From Defluviibacillus sp043739385 (lineage in GTDB: Bacteria > Pseudomonadota > Gammaproteobacteria > Burkholderiales > Burkholderiaceae_C), in assembly GCA_043739385.1 (NCBI GenBank), contig JAYUED010000050.1, forward strand, positions 1-64,000: a stretch of DNA of 64,000 nt. Direction: 5' to 3'. A model generated the notes under the pieces. It did no database searches and was not told where the DNA came from. It worked only from the letters and a program-made list of their open reading frames with translations. Each line of letters begins with the position of its first letter. The stretch's first letter is position 1. The position numbers and the translations under genes are program-made. Below are positions 32,006 to 40,349 of the stretch, piece after piece.

Positions 32006-32833
32006 ATGCAAGCCTCCTCCACGACCGATTTTCTGAGTCATCCCCTCAGTGGACATACGGGGGACACCTGCCGCGTTGCCCTTCAAGTAAAGGGGTTGGG
32101 CGTGCGCTATGGCGCGCTGGTCGCGCTCGATGGCATTAGCTGGGAAGTGCATGCAGGCGAACTGCTGGGCATCATCGGTCCGAACGGTGCGGGCAAGAGT
32201 TCCTGCTACGACGCGGTGACAGCCATGGTGCGGCGCAGTGGCTGCGTCAGCTTGCAGGGGCGTGACGTGACGGATGTCCCGGCTTACGGGCTGGCCGGTC
32301 TCGGCATGAAGCGGGCCTTCCAGCAGAACGCTTTTTTCGATGACTTGAGCGTGCTCGATAACCTGATCGCCGTACTCGGAAAACAAGCACATGCGGGCCT
32401 GTTTTCCAGCGTTCTCAACCCCGTTGGTGCGGCACGAAAGCGTACCAACGCGGAGCGTTTCGCGGCAGAACAGCTGGTGCGCTTCAGCGTTCCGGCGGTC
32501 TATCACGGACAGAGTCCCAAAGAAATTCCTTATGGCGTGCAGCGGATGCTGTCGATTGCCCTCGCCTATGGCCAGGGCGCAACCGTGCTGCTGCTCGACG
32601 AGCCTGCTGCCGGCCTCGGTGGGGAAGACATGGCAGCGCTGGTAGCCCTGCTAGCAGATCTCAAACGCGAAGGGGTGGCGCTGGTCGTTATCGAGCATCA
32701 CATGGAATTGATCATGGCCGTGGCCGACCGCATCTGCGTGCTCGACCTGGGCCGCCAACTTGCCTACGGCACCCCAGCGGAAATCCAGCGCGACCCGCGG
32801 GTGCGCGAGGCCTATCTGGGCAAGCCGCAATGA
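32006..32833 (+). CDS. LivG-like ABC transporter ATP-binding protein
   Basis: 275 residues from ATG 32006. Walker A is IIGPNGAGKSSCYDAV. The signature region is KEIPYGVQRMLSIALAYGQG, which departs from the usual LPYGxQRRLEIARAL form. Walker B is VLLLDEPAAGLGGEDM and the switch is VVIEHHMELIM. The C-terminus GTPAEIQRDPRVREAYLG is the usual LivG end. It pairs with the LivF-like ATPase, whose start overlaps its stop by four bases. Confidence 0.92.
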   Translation: MQASSTTDFLSHPLSGHTGDTCRVALQVKGLGVRYGALVALDGISWEVHAGELLGIIGPNGAGKSSCYDAVTAMVRRSGCVSLQGRDVTDVPAYGLAGLGMKRAFQQNAFFDDLSVLDNLIAVLGKQAHAGLFSSVLNPVGAARKRTNAERFAAEQLVRFSVPAVYHGQSPKEIPYGVQRMLSIALAYGQGATVLLLDEPAAGLGGEDMAALVALLADLKREGVALVVIEHHMELIMAVADRICVLDLGRQLAYGTPAEIQRDPRVREAYLGKPQ

Positions 32834-33579
32834 CCGATACCAAACCCACTACCGTCACGCTGCAGGTACACCGCTTGCAGGTCGAGTACGCCGGCAACCG
32901 CGCGCTCGCGCTCGATACGTTGCAGGTGGCGCGCGGTGAGATCGTCGGTGTGATCGGCGCCAATGGCGCCGGCAAGTCGACGCTGGTCAACGCCCTCGCA
33001 GGCTGGTCGCGCGGCGAGCCGCGTGTCAGTGGCGAGATCTCGCTTGAGGGCCAGCGCATCGACGACTGGCCGACGCACCAGCGCGTGCACGGCGGCCTGC
33101 TGCTGGTGCCCGAAGGCCGTCTGGTGTTCTCGCGCATGAGCGTCGAAGAAAACCTCTCGACTGCCTTCGTACCGCAAGCTGCGCCCGGTCGACGTGTTTA
33201 TTCGCGTGACGAAATCTACGCACTTTTTCCACGCCTAAAGGAGCGTCAGACGCACCTCGGCGCGCAGCTGTCGGGCGGCGAGCGCCAGATGCTCGGCATC
33301 GGCCGTGCACTGATGATGGGCCCCCAGGTGCTGCTGCTCGATGAACCTTCCATCGGCCTGGCTCCGATGCTGGTGTCGCAGGTGCTGCAGACGCTGCGCA
33401 CGCTGGCGCAAGCAGGCCTTTCGATCCTCCTGGTCGAACAAAACGTGCGTGCCGCCATGGAGGTGGTCGACCGTCTCGTGCTGCTGGAGCGCGGACGTGT
33501 CGTGCTCGAAGGACCTGCAGAGACGCTTGGCAACGACCCGCGCATCGCGCAAGCCTATCTGGGAGCCCACGCGGCATGA
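32830..33579 (+). CDS. LivF-like ABC transporter ATP-binding protein
   Basis: 249 residues. Walker A is VIGANGAGKSTLVNALAG, the signature is AQLSGGERQMLGIGRALM, Walker B is VLLLDEPSIGLAPMLV and the switch region is ILLVEQNVRAAMEV. VPEGRLVFSRMSVEENL is a LivF mark. It overlaps both neighbours by four bases, so the operon is tightly coupled. Confidence 0.93.
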   Translation: MTDTKPTTVTLQVHRLQVEYAGNRALALDTLQVARGEIVGVIGANGAGKSTLVNALAGWSRGEPRVSGEISLEGQRIDDWPTHQRVHGGLLLVPEGRLVFSRMSVEENLSTAFVPQAAPGRRVYSRDEIYALFPRLKERQTHLGAQLSGGERQMLGIGRALMMGPQVLLLDEPSIGLAPMLVSQVLQTLRTLAQAGLSILLVEQNVRAAMEVVDRLVLLERGRVVLEGPAETLGNDPRIAQAYLGAHAA

Positions 33580-34448
33580 ACCTCGCTCAACAACTCATTA
33601 ACGGCTTGGTGCTCGGACATGCCTATGCGCTCGTCGCGATCGGCTGGACCCTGCTGCTGGGCGTGGCACGCCTGGTGAATTTCGGCCACGGCCAGCTCTA
33701 CATGCTGGGGGCCTTCGTCACCTGGTGGGCTGTGACCAAGGCCGGTGTACCTTACGGCTTGGCGTTGCCACTGGCGATGCTTGTGGGAGCCGCCTTCGGC
33801 CTGCTGATGCAGCGCGTGATGCTGCGTGCCACGTTCGAGCAGAACCTCGTGTCGATCATGATCATGACGCTGGGCTTCGGCTATGTGCTGCATGGCGCGG
33901 CGGCGCTGGTGTTCGGCTCCACCGGGCAGATCCTGGAGACCACGCTCTCGCAAAAGGAAATCGATATCGGTCCGCTGTGGCTGACATGGCAGGACGCGGC
34001 CATCGTGGTCGCGGCCATCGTTGTCTTCATCGGACTCAAGCTGACGCTGGACCGCACCCGCATCGGCCGGCTGGTGCGCATGGTGGCGGAAGATCCCAAG
34101 CTGGCGCAGCTCGCCGGTATCAACGTGCGTCGCGTGTACTACGGTGTGTTTGCGTTCGAGGGTGCAGCGGTCGCGTTCGCGGCCGGCATGGTCGCCCCAC
34201 GCACGCCGATCCTCACGTCGATGGGCTTCGAGGAAGTCATCATGACCTTCGTCGTCGTCGTGCTGGGTGGCATTGGCAGCGTGACGGGAAGTTACGTCGC
34301 GGGTGTCTCGCTCGGCATCTTCACGGCCTTGTTCAGTGCCCTCGTGTCACCGGCGTACACGACGGCCGCCGCCTTCCTGGTGTTGATCACCGTGCTGGTA
34401 TTGCGCCCGGGCGGACTGAGCACTGGCGCCGTCGGAGGGGCGCACTGA
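33576..34448 (+). CDS. LivH-like ABC transporter permease
   Basis: 290 residues with about eight helices. Marks are LINGLVLGHAYALVAIGWTL, RLVNFGHGQLYMLGAF and MTFVVVVLGGIGSVTGSYVA. It forms the membrane channel with the LivM-like protein. ATG overlaps the LivF stop (ATGA) and its stop overlaps the LivM start (TGATG). Confidence 0.93.
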   Translation: MNLAQQLINGLVLGHAYALVAIGWTLLLGVARLVNFGHGQLYMLGAFVTWWAVTKAGVPYGLALPLAMLVGAAFGLLMQRVMLRATFEQNLVSIMIMTLGFGYVLHGAAALVFGSTGQILETTLSQKEIDIGPLWLTWQDAAIVVAAIVVFIGLKLTLDRTRIGRLVRMVAEDPKLAQLAGINVRRVYYGVFAFEGAAVAFAAGMVAPRTPILTSMGFEEVIMTFVVVVLGGIGSVTGSYVAGVSLGIFTALFSALVSPAYTTAAAFLVLITVLVLRPGGLSTGAVGGAH

Positions 34449-35449
34449 TGGCCCGCTTTCTATTGCCTCGCATGGCGCTGCCGTTGGTTGCAGTCGCGGT
34501 CCTCTTCGCGCCATCGTGGCTCGGCGGTGGGCCGGCCGTCTACAGCGCTGCGGTACTGATCGCGATTATGGCTGTCATGTCGTATGGGCTCGATGTGATC
34601 GTGTCGGACCTGGGCGAGGTCAGCCTCGGTCACACCGTGTTCTTCGCAGTCGGGGCCTATACCACTGCCTTGCTGTCGACCCGCACCGGACTTGGCGCGT
34701 GGACCACGCTGGCTGCCTCGATAGCCATGGCGCTGGTGTTCGCAGTAGTCATCGGCCTGGTCACATTGCGGCTGCGGGAGTTCGTCTTCTCACTTGTGAC
34801 CTATGCGGTTGCGGTGGTGGCGATGTCGCTGGCGGCCAACTGGGCGTTCCTGGGCGGCTCTGATGGCGTGCGTGGACTGCCCATGTTCGACCTGTCTTTC
34901 GCCGGCCTTACGCTGACTGCGCGCACCGATCGCGAACTGTGGCCGTATGCGTTCGCGTTGCTGGCGATCGTGATCTATCTGGTCGACCGCTTTCGCCATT
35001 CGCGCCTCGGCGCTGCAGCCATCATGACCCACCTGAACCCGCGGCTGGCGACGATCGGTGGCATCGATCCGGCGCGCGTCAGGCTGCAGGTCTTCTTGTT
35101 TTCTGCACCGATCAGCGCGGCTGCGGGCTGGCTCTACGCGTACCAGCGCGCCTACGTCAGCGCGGACATTCTCGAAAACTATTTTCTGATCCTGATGCTG
35201 ACGGCTGTGGTCCTCATGGGGCGACGCCAACTGCTCGGACCGCTTGCTGCAACAGCCCTCGTGCTGGTGCAGGAGAAATTTTTCTCGTTCGGTGGCTACG
35301 TCGACAAGATGGTGCTTGGCAGCGTGCTGGTCATAATCCTGGCCTTTTGTCCGCATGGCTTAATGGGTCTGGCGCGTCCCCTGGGTCGACGGTTCCGCAG
35401 CCGTGCCTCCCGCATGCCCACTCCATCTATTCCATCCGCCTTGAAATAA
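34448..35449 (+). CDS. LivM-like ABC transporter permease
   Basis: 333 residues from ATG 34448; the frame is open back to 33725, but that part is a shadow of the LivH gene. Typical LivM features are AIMAVMSYGLDVIVSDLGEVSLGH and VGAYTTALL near the N-terminus, and YLVDRFRHSRLGAAAIMTHLNP before the last helices. The ending RPLGRRFRSRASR is basic. A TetR gene follows 21 bp downstream. Confidence 0.92.
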   Translation: MARFLLPRMALPLVAVAVLFAPSWLGGGPAVYSAAVLIAIMAVMSYGLDVIVSDLGEVSLGHTVFFAVGAYTTALLSTRTGLGAWTTLAASIAMALVFAVVIGLVTLRLREFVFSLVTYAVAVVAMSLAANWAFLGGSDGVRGLPMFDLSFAGLTLTARTDRELWPYAFALLAIVIYLVDRFRHSRLGAAAIMTHLNPRLATIGGIDPARVRLQVFLFSAPISAAAGWLYAYQRAYVSADILENYFLILMLTAVVLMGRRQLLGPLAATALVLVQEKFFSFGGYVDKMVLGSVLVIILAFCPHGLMGLARPLGRRFRSRASRMPTPSIPSALK

Positions 35450-35470
35450 ACCAGCACATTGGAGGTAGAA

Positions 35471-36124
35471 ATGGCTATGGCACAACACGAGGTAGCAGAG
35501 CCCGGCAACAGCCAATCGCACGATGAAATCCTGCGGGCGGCGGCAGAACTGTTCATGGAGTTCGGCTACACCGCGACATCGATCGATGCCGTGGCACAGC
35601 GGCTCGGCGCTACGAAGGGCCGTATCTACCATCACTACAAAAGTAAGGCTGACCTGTTCATTGAAGTGCAAATTGCTGCCATGACGCGGATTAATAGCCA
35701 GATCGAACCGATTGCGAGAGGACGTGGCAGCACGGTCGAGCGGCTGTCGGCCATGGCACTGCGCCACATGCAGATCCTTCTGACTGAACTGCCGATGCAG
35801 AAGGTCGCGGTGCAGGGTTTGGAGCGGCATTTGCTCGGCGCCTCATCCGCCGCCAAGCGCATGCGCGCGGTGGTCAAGATGCGCGACGACTATGAGAAGA
35901 TGTTTGTGGAGCTGATCGACGACGGCGTGCGCGAAGGCGTGATTGTCGATATGCCAGCCAAACTCCTAGCCAAACCTTTCTTCGGTGCACTCAACTGGAC
36001 CACCGTCTGGTACAGCCAGAGGCGCCTCCAAAGCGCCGACACGATAGACGACATCGCACATACCTTGGCAGCTTTCGCGCTGCGAGGCCTGCTCAAGAAT
36101 TCGAACCATGAAGTAGCAAGATGA
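35471..36124 (+). CDS. TetR-family transcription regulator
   Basis: 217 residues from ATG 35471, with GGAGGT five bases upstream; a TTG at 35459 is less likely. The N-terminal helix-turn-helix is EILRAAAELFMEFGYTATSIDAVAQRLGATKGRIYHHYKSKADLF. The ligand domain resembles regulators of acyl-CoA and fatty-acid catabolic clusters (KQUADRANT-type details cannot be assigned). It ends the liv-like operon and probably binds the two palindromes at 30635 and 30745, released by an acyl-CoA or the transported acid; this is inference. Confidence 0.9.
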   Translation: MAMAQHEVAEPGNSQSHDEILRAAAELFMEFGYTATSIDAVAQRLGATKGRIYHHYKSKADLFIEVQIAAMTRINSQIEPIARGRGSTVERLSAMALRHMQILLTELPMQKVAVQGLERHLLGASSAAKRMRAVVKMRDDYEKMFVELIDDGVREGVIVDMPAKLLAKPFFGALNWTTVWYSQRRLQSADTIDDIAHTLAAFALRGLLKNSNHEVAR

Positions 36125-36265
36125 AAAGCCTTTTTCCGCAAAGATCCGGGATGAGGCTTGAACCTGGTCCCGGGAGCACACCGAAAACTTTCAGCTCACC
36201 GCCCTGCGCCACTGCTGCAGACCTGAAACGCACACAGGACAAAACCCTTGAGGCACATCACTGAC

Positions 36266-37345
36266 ATGACACAAGTACCAACCCAACACTCGGTCGAGGC
36301 AGCCACCGATCACGGCTTCGACGAGGGCGCATTGCAAGCCTGGTTGACCCAGCACGTGGAGGGCTTTGCCGGCCCCATGACGGTAACCAAGTTCGCTGGT
36401 GGCCAGTCCAACCCTACTTACAAGATTAGCACGCCTGGGCGCAGCTATGTGATGCGCGCTAAGCCCGGCCCCAGCGCCAAGCTGTTGCCGAGCGCCCATG
36501 CGGTGGAGCGCGAATACACCGTTATGCAGGCACTGAACGGCAGCGATGTGCCGGTCCCCCGCATGCTGGCGATGTGCAGCGACGAGGCGGTCATCGGCCG
36601 CGTGTTCTTCATCATGGAGTACGTCGAAGGCCGCGTGCTGTGGGACCCTGCCCTGCCCGGCATGACCCCTTTCGAGCGCACTGCCCATTACAACGAGATG
36701 AACCGCGTCATCGCGGATCTGCATTCGGTTCCGTTCGCCGAGCGCGGTTTGACAAGCTTTGGCAGGCCTGGCAACTACCTGGAACGCCAGATTAGCCGCT
36801 GGGAAAAGCAGTACCGCGCCTCGATCACGCAGCCCATTCCCGAGATGGACGCGCTGCTGGCGTGGTTGCCGGCGAACATTCCAGCAAGCGGGCGCGACGA
36901 CAAGGCCTGCATCGTGCATGGCGACTTCCGGCTCGACAACATGATCTTCCATCCGACGCAGCCGCGCGTGCTGGCCGTGCTGGACTGGGAGCTGTCCACG
37001 CTGGGCCATCCGCTGGCCGACTTCAGCTACCACTGCATGGTGTGGCATGTGGAGCCGACACAGAGCCGCGGTCTTGAAGGGCTAGATCTCAACGTACTCG
37101 GCATCCCGGCGCTGGACGCCTATATCGCAAGCTACTGCGATCGCAGCGGACTCACCACACCAGATGTGCTGCGTGCCGACTGGGCGTTTTATATGGCCTA
37201 CAACCTGTTTCGGCTGGCTGCCATCGGGCAGGGCATCGCCAAGCGCGTCGAGGCCGGCACGGCTTCAAGCGCACAAGCCAAAACCGCTGCTGCCAGCGCC
37301 GCACCGCGCGCCAAGCGTGCCTGGCAGTGGGCGCAGCAGGCATGA
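36266..37345 (+). CDS. APH-fold phosphotransferase (ACAD10/11 N-terminal-like)
   Basis: 359 residues from ATG 36266. It is an aminoglycoside-phosphotransferase-like kinase fold of the type found fused to, or beside, acyl-CoA dehydrogenases. Features are TKFAGGQSNPTYKIST (nucleotide loop), YVMRAKPGPSAKLLPSAHAVEREY with the ATP-binding lysine, CIVHGDFRLDNMIF (catalytic HGDFxxxN) and VLAVLDWELSTLGHPLAD (metal-binding D). In ACAD10/11 the kinase phosphorylates the hydroxyl of 4-hydroxyacyl-CoA, so hydroxyacyl-CoA processing is a reasonable guess. An acyl-CoA dehydrogenase lies two genes downstream. The amidohydrolase start overlaps its stop (ATGA). Confidence 0.88.
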   Translation: MTQVPTQHSVEAATDHGFDEGALQAWLTQHVEGFAGPMTVTKFAGGQSNPTYKISTPGRSYVMRAKPGPSAKLLPSAHAVEREYTVMQALNGSDVPVPRMLAMCSDEAVIGRVFFIMEYVEGRVLWDPALPGMTPFERTAHYNEMNRVIADLHSVPFAERGLTSFGRPGNYLERQISRWEKQYRASITQPIPEMDALLAWLPANIPASGRDDKACIVHGDFRLDNMIFHPTQPRVLAVLDWELSTLGHPLADFSYHCMVWHVEPTQSRGLEGLDLNVLGIPALDAYIASYCDRSGLTTPDVLRADWAFYMAYNLFRLAAIGQGIAKRVEAGTASSAQAKTAAASAAPRAKRAWQWAQQA

Positions 37346-38436
37346 ACCTCACAGGAAGCCCCATGCCCGAAGCCACCCCCATCGATACTGGCACCCCCGA
37401 CTTGCTCCCCATGCTGGCGGCCACGTTCCCCGTCCCCGGATCCCAGGCCTGGTTGAACCAGGTGCGAGAAGAACCGATTGATCCTGATCGCCCCATCATC
37501 GATTCGCACCATCACCTGTGGGAATCGCGTGGCGACTGGGGCGGTTACCTGCTGGGCCAGCTGTGGGGCGACACCGGTGCTGGCCACAACATCCGCAAGA
37601 CGGTGTTCATCGAATGCCGTGCCAACTACCGCACCAATGGACCGGAGCATCTGCGCAGCGTGGGCGAGGCCGAGTTCGTTGCCGGCATTGCGAAGGCCAG
37701 CCGCGACGGTGGAGGCGGGGCCGAGATTGCCGGCTTCGTCGGACATACCGATCTGAGTCAATCTGCGGCCGTACTGCAAGAGGTACTGGCCGCGCAAGCC
37801 GATGCAGCACAAGGCATCTTCCGCGGTATCCGCCATGCAGGCGCACGCGACCCCAACCCACAGGCGCTGGCCATCCCCGGCCGCGGCGCTGAAGGCTTGT
37901 ATGCCGATGCCGATTTCCGCGCTGGCGTGACGTTGCTGGGTCAGTTGGGGCACAGCTACGACACCTGGCACTACCACCACCAGAACGCCGACTTCACCGC
38001 GCTAGCGCGGGCAGTGCCCGGCACGACGCTGGTGCTGGACCACTTTGGCACACCGCTGGGCGTGGGCGATTACGCCGGCCAGCGTGAAGCGATTTTCAAC
38101 CGCTGGCAACACGACATAGCAGAGATTGCGCGTTGCCCCAACGTGATCGTCAAGCTGGGTGGCCTAGCCATGCCCGACAACGGCTTTGGCTGGGACTTGC
38201 GCGCGCTGCCTGCCCATTCGGACGAACTGGTCAAGGCACAGGGCCGCTACTACCGTCACACCATCGAATGCTTCGGCCCTGAGCGATGCATGTTCGAAAG
38301 TAACTTCCCGGTGGACCGACGGTCACTACCTTACGTCAGCTATTGGAACGCGATGAAGAAGATCGCGGCCGCCTATTCTGCCGATGAACAGCATGCGATG
38401 TTCTATGGCACCGCGCAACGCGTGTACCGGCTCTGA
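37342..38436 (+). CDS. Amidohydrolase-2 family TIM-barrel metal-dependent hydrolase
   Basis: 364 residues from ATG 37342. The metal-binding start is RPIIDSHHHLWESRGDWGGYL. Further marks are FIECRANYRTNGPEHLRSVGE, LVLDHFGTPLGVGDYA, NVIVKLGGLAMPDNGFG and CMFESNFPVDRRSLPY, which carries the C-terminal aspartate. The family includes lactonases such as 2-pyrone-4,6-dicarboxylate hydrolase and L-rhamnono/fucono-lactonases, and decarboxylases, so hydrolysis of a lactone in the pathway is plausible but unproven. It is translationally coupled to the APH-like gene. Confidence 0.88.
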   Translation: MNLTGSPMPEATPIDTGTPDLLPMLAATFPVPGSQAWLNQVREEPIDPDRPIIDSHHHLWESRGDWGGYLLGQLWGDTGAGHNIRKTVFIECRANYRTNGPEHLRSVGEAEFVAGIAKASRDGGGGAEIAGFVGHTDLSQSAAVLQEVLAAQADAAQGIFRGIRHAGARDPNPQALAIPGRGAEGLYADADFRAGVTLLGQLGHSYDTWHYHHQNADFTALARAVPGTTLVLDHFGTPLGVGDYAGQREAIFNRWQHDIAEIARCPNVIVKLGGLAMPDNGFGWDLRALPAHSDELVKAQGRYYRHTIECFGPERCMFESNFPVDRRSLPYVSYWNAMKKIAAAYSADEQHAMFYGTAQRVYRL

Positions 38437-38646
38437 GCGTTCGGAGTCAGGCAGCAGGTGCCGTCAGGATGTTGAGGAAAAACGGCTCCATGAATGTTGA
38501 CGCCATTGGCGATCTGTTGCTTAAAGTACCGCTCCAGGCTTTCACGTTTCCGTATTTTGTATCCGAAACCGCCGACCCATGCCGGATACGATTCCTATCC
38601 GCAGCGTCAAACCGATCACTTTGCCACCACCTGGAGATAACTTCGA

Positions 38647-39978
38647 ATGAACAAGCCCACCCCGACCACCGCCTCGGCCTTCGCGCTGAACCCGACCGAC
38701 GAACTGAACGACCTGCGCATGTCCGCCAAGGCTTTGCCGCTGTACGAGCACGTCAAGCGCTTCATCGCTGAGACCGTGGTGCCTATGGCTCCCCAGTACG
38801 AAGCGCTGGGTAAAGGCCGCGTCGGCGACGAACGTTGGCAGTACGCGCCCGGTCAGCTGGACTTGCTCACCGCTGCGAAGGACCAGGCCAAGAAAGAAGG
38901 CCTGTGGAACTTTTTTCTGCCCGATGCTGAGACCGGCGAAGGCCTGTCCAACCTGGACTACGCCTACATCGCGTCCGAGCTGGGCAAGACCCCGTTGGCC
39001 AGCGAATGCATGAACTGCTCGGCGCCCGACACCGGCAACATGGAGGTGCTGGAGCGCGTGGGAACACCCGAGCAGAAAGAGCGCTGGCTCAAGCCTTTGC
39101 TTAACGGCGAGATCCGTTCGGCCTATGTCATGACGGAGGTACATCACGCCTCGTCGGACGCCAAGAACATTGCCACCACGGCTGTGCTCGAAGGCGACGA
39201 GTGGGTCATCAACGGCGAGAAGCATTACATCTCTGGCGCTGGGAGCCCGCGTTGCAAGATTTTCATCACGATGGTGCGCACCAGCCCGGACGCGCCTTCG
39301 CACAAGCAGCAGTCGATGATCCTCGTGCCCAAAGACACACCGGGCGTCACGATCGTTGGTGCGATGCATGTATTCGGCGAAGACCACGCACCGCACGGCC
39401 ACATGCACATCAGGTTCGACAACGTGCGCGTGCCAAAAGACAGCATGCTGCTCGGCGAAGGCCGCGGCTTCGAAATTTCCCAGGTGCGCTTGGGGCCAGG
39501 CCGTATCCACCACTGCATGCGGTCGATCGGCGCGGCGGAAAAGGCGCTAGATTTGATGGTCACGCGCGGCCTGTCACGCGAAGCTTTCGGCAAAAAGTTG
39601 GTCTGGCTGGGCGGCAACATCGAGATCATTTCGCGCGCGCGCATCGAGATCGAAAGCATGCGCCTGATGGTGTTGAAGGCCGCCAAGGCGATGGACGTGC
39701 TGGGCAACCGCGAGGCACGGATCTGGGTGCATATGGTCAAGGCGCTGGTGCCCGAGCGGGCGTGCCAGATCATCGACCAGGCCATCCAGATGCACGGTGC
39801 ATTGGGCGTATCGCAGCACACGCCCCTCGCCCACATGTATGCCCAGCAACGCACGTTGCGCCTGGCTGACGGTCCCGATGAAGTGCACCATCTGGTGGTG
39901 GGCCGTAACGAGATCCGCATGCGCGAAGGCGGCGAGAGTGTCGAAGACGCCGGCATGGCTGCGGTGTTTCGCAACTGA
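38647..39978 (+). CDS. Acyl-CoA dehydrogenase
   Basis: 443 residues with the three ACAD domains in order. Marks are AYVMTEVHHASSDAKNIATT (FAD/substrate loop), DEWVINGEKHYISGAG, RLGPGRIHHCMRSIGAAEKAL, MHGALGVSQHTPLAHMY and LRLADGPDEVHHLVVGRNEI. The last two resemble the ACAD10/11-like class, which fits the APH-fold neighbour. It oxidises an acyl-CoA to the 2-enoyl-CoA and passes electrons to ETF. A 210-bp gap precedes it, with no recognisable gene. It is the last intact gene of the block. Confidence 0.93.
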   Translation: MNKPTPTTASAFALNPTDELNDLRMSAKALPLYEHVKRFIAETVVPMAPQYEALGKGRVGDERWQYAPGQLDLLTAAKDQAKKEGLWNFFLPDAETGEGLSNLDYAYIASELGKTPLASECMNCSAPDTGNMEVLERVGTPEQKERWLKPLLNGEIRSAYVMTEVHHASSDAKNIATTAVLEGDEWVINGEKHYISGAGSPRCKIFITMVRTSPDAPSHKQQSMILVPKDTPGVTIVGAMHVFGEDHAPHGHMHIRFDNVRVPKDSMLLGEGRGFEISQVRLGPGRIHHCMRSIGAAEKALDLMVTRGLSREAFGKKLVWLGGNIEIISRARIEIESMRLMVLKAAKAMDVLGNREARIWVHMVKALVPERACQIIDQAIQMHGALGVSQHTPLAHMYAQQRTLRLADGPDEVHHLVVGRNEIRMREGGESVEDAGMAAVFRN

Positions 39979-40018
39979 TCGGGAGTAGCAAGGTGACGAG
40001 TCTGGACTAAAGTGGGGG

Positions 40019-40190
40019 CTAAGCTGCCATGCGCATCCTGTACGCGTCTTCCATAGAGTCTTGAACGGGAATTGGCGGTCGCAACGGAAAGGCAAATGCT
40101 CTGCAAATCGCCATTGATAGCGTGAACCCGTACCTGCGCCAGCAGATATGCGCCTTCATCAGTCCACCGCATCTGACGCTTCTTGGCCAT
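40019..40190 (-). pseudogene. C-terminal remnant of an IS transposase, frameshifted
   Basis: On the minus strand MAKKRQMRWTDEGAYLLAQV continues RVHAINGDL and then, after a frame change, reads PLRPPIPVQDSMEDAYRMRMAA and a stop. The KK-QMRW-x-EGA-LL-QVR-x-x-NGDL pattern is, as I recall, the C-terminal end of a transposase family of Burkholderiales insertion sequences; the exact IS family is uncertain. It lies just inside the right direct repeat. The rest of the element is gone. Confidence 0.5.
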
Positions 40191-40214
40191 GTGACCTGCC
40201 CCCTCTCGCCATAC

Positions 40215-40349
40215 CATTGTGACCGGGCTTGCCCTGAATGACAACGCACTGATGCTCGCGGGTGCGCTGCCATCAGCAGGCTTAGCGCTGCTTAGCGAGT
40301 TGCTGTTTGAGGGAATAGGGCGGCGGTTACGGGCTTATCAGGTGGGCGG
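40215..40349. repeat. 135-bp direct repeat, right copy
   Basis: Second copy of the 3' end of the osmoprotectant transporter gene (25488-25622), without a coding start. It ends in frame with GGCGGATAA. The convergent DJ-1/PfpI gene ends inside it at 40338, an arrangement expected of the original chromosome before the insertion. Confidence 0.95.

Larger units (their letters stand above)
25623..40214. mobile_element. Putative inserted catabolic island between direct repeats
   Basis: About 14.6 kb lies between the two copies of a 135-bp direct repeat from the 3' end of a protein gene. The block carries only a transport-plus-acyl-CoA catabolic set, has decayed genes at both edges (GlxA-type regulator left, transposase end right) and reads as more GC-rich with a stronger G/C third-position habit than its flanks (visual impression only). 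Direct repeats of a gene's 3' end are typical of integration at that site, but no integrase gene remains inside. Recombination between duplicated segments is an alternative. Confidence 0.6.

Noticed and set aside
33725..34447. Upstream extension of the LivM-like frame
   Set aside because: Overlaps the whole LivH-like gene in another frame and has no membrane-protein character; ATG 34448 fits the family and the overlap pattern.
25623..40214. Integrase, tRNA att site or conjugation genes in the catabolic block
   Set aside because: None seen; the block's genes are all accounted for by transport, regulation and metabolism apart from one transposase remnant.
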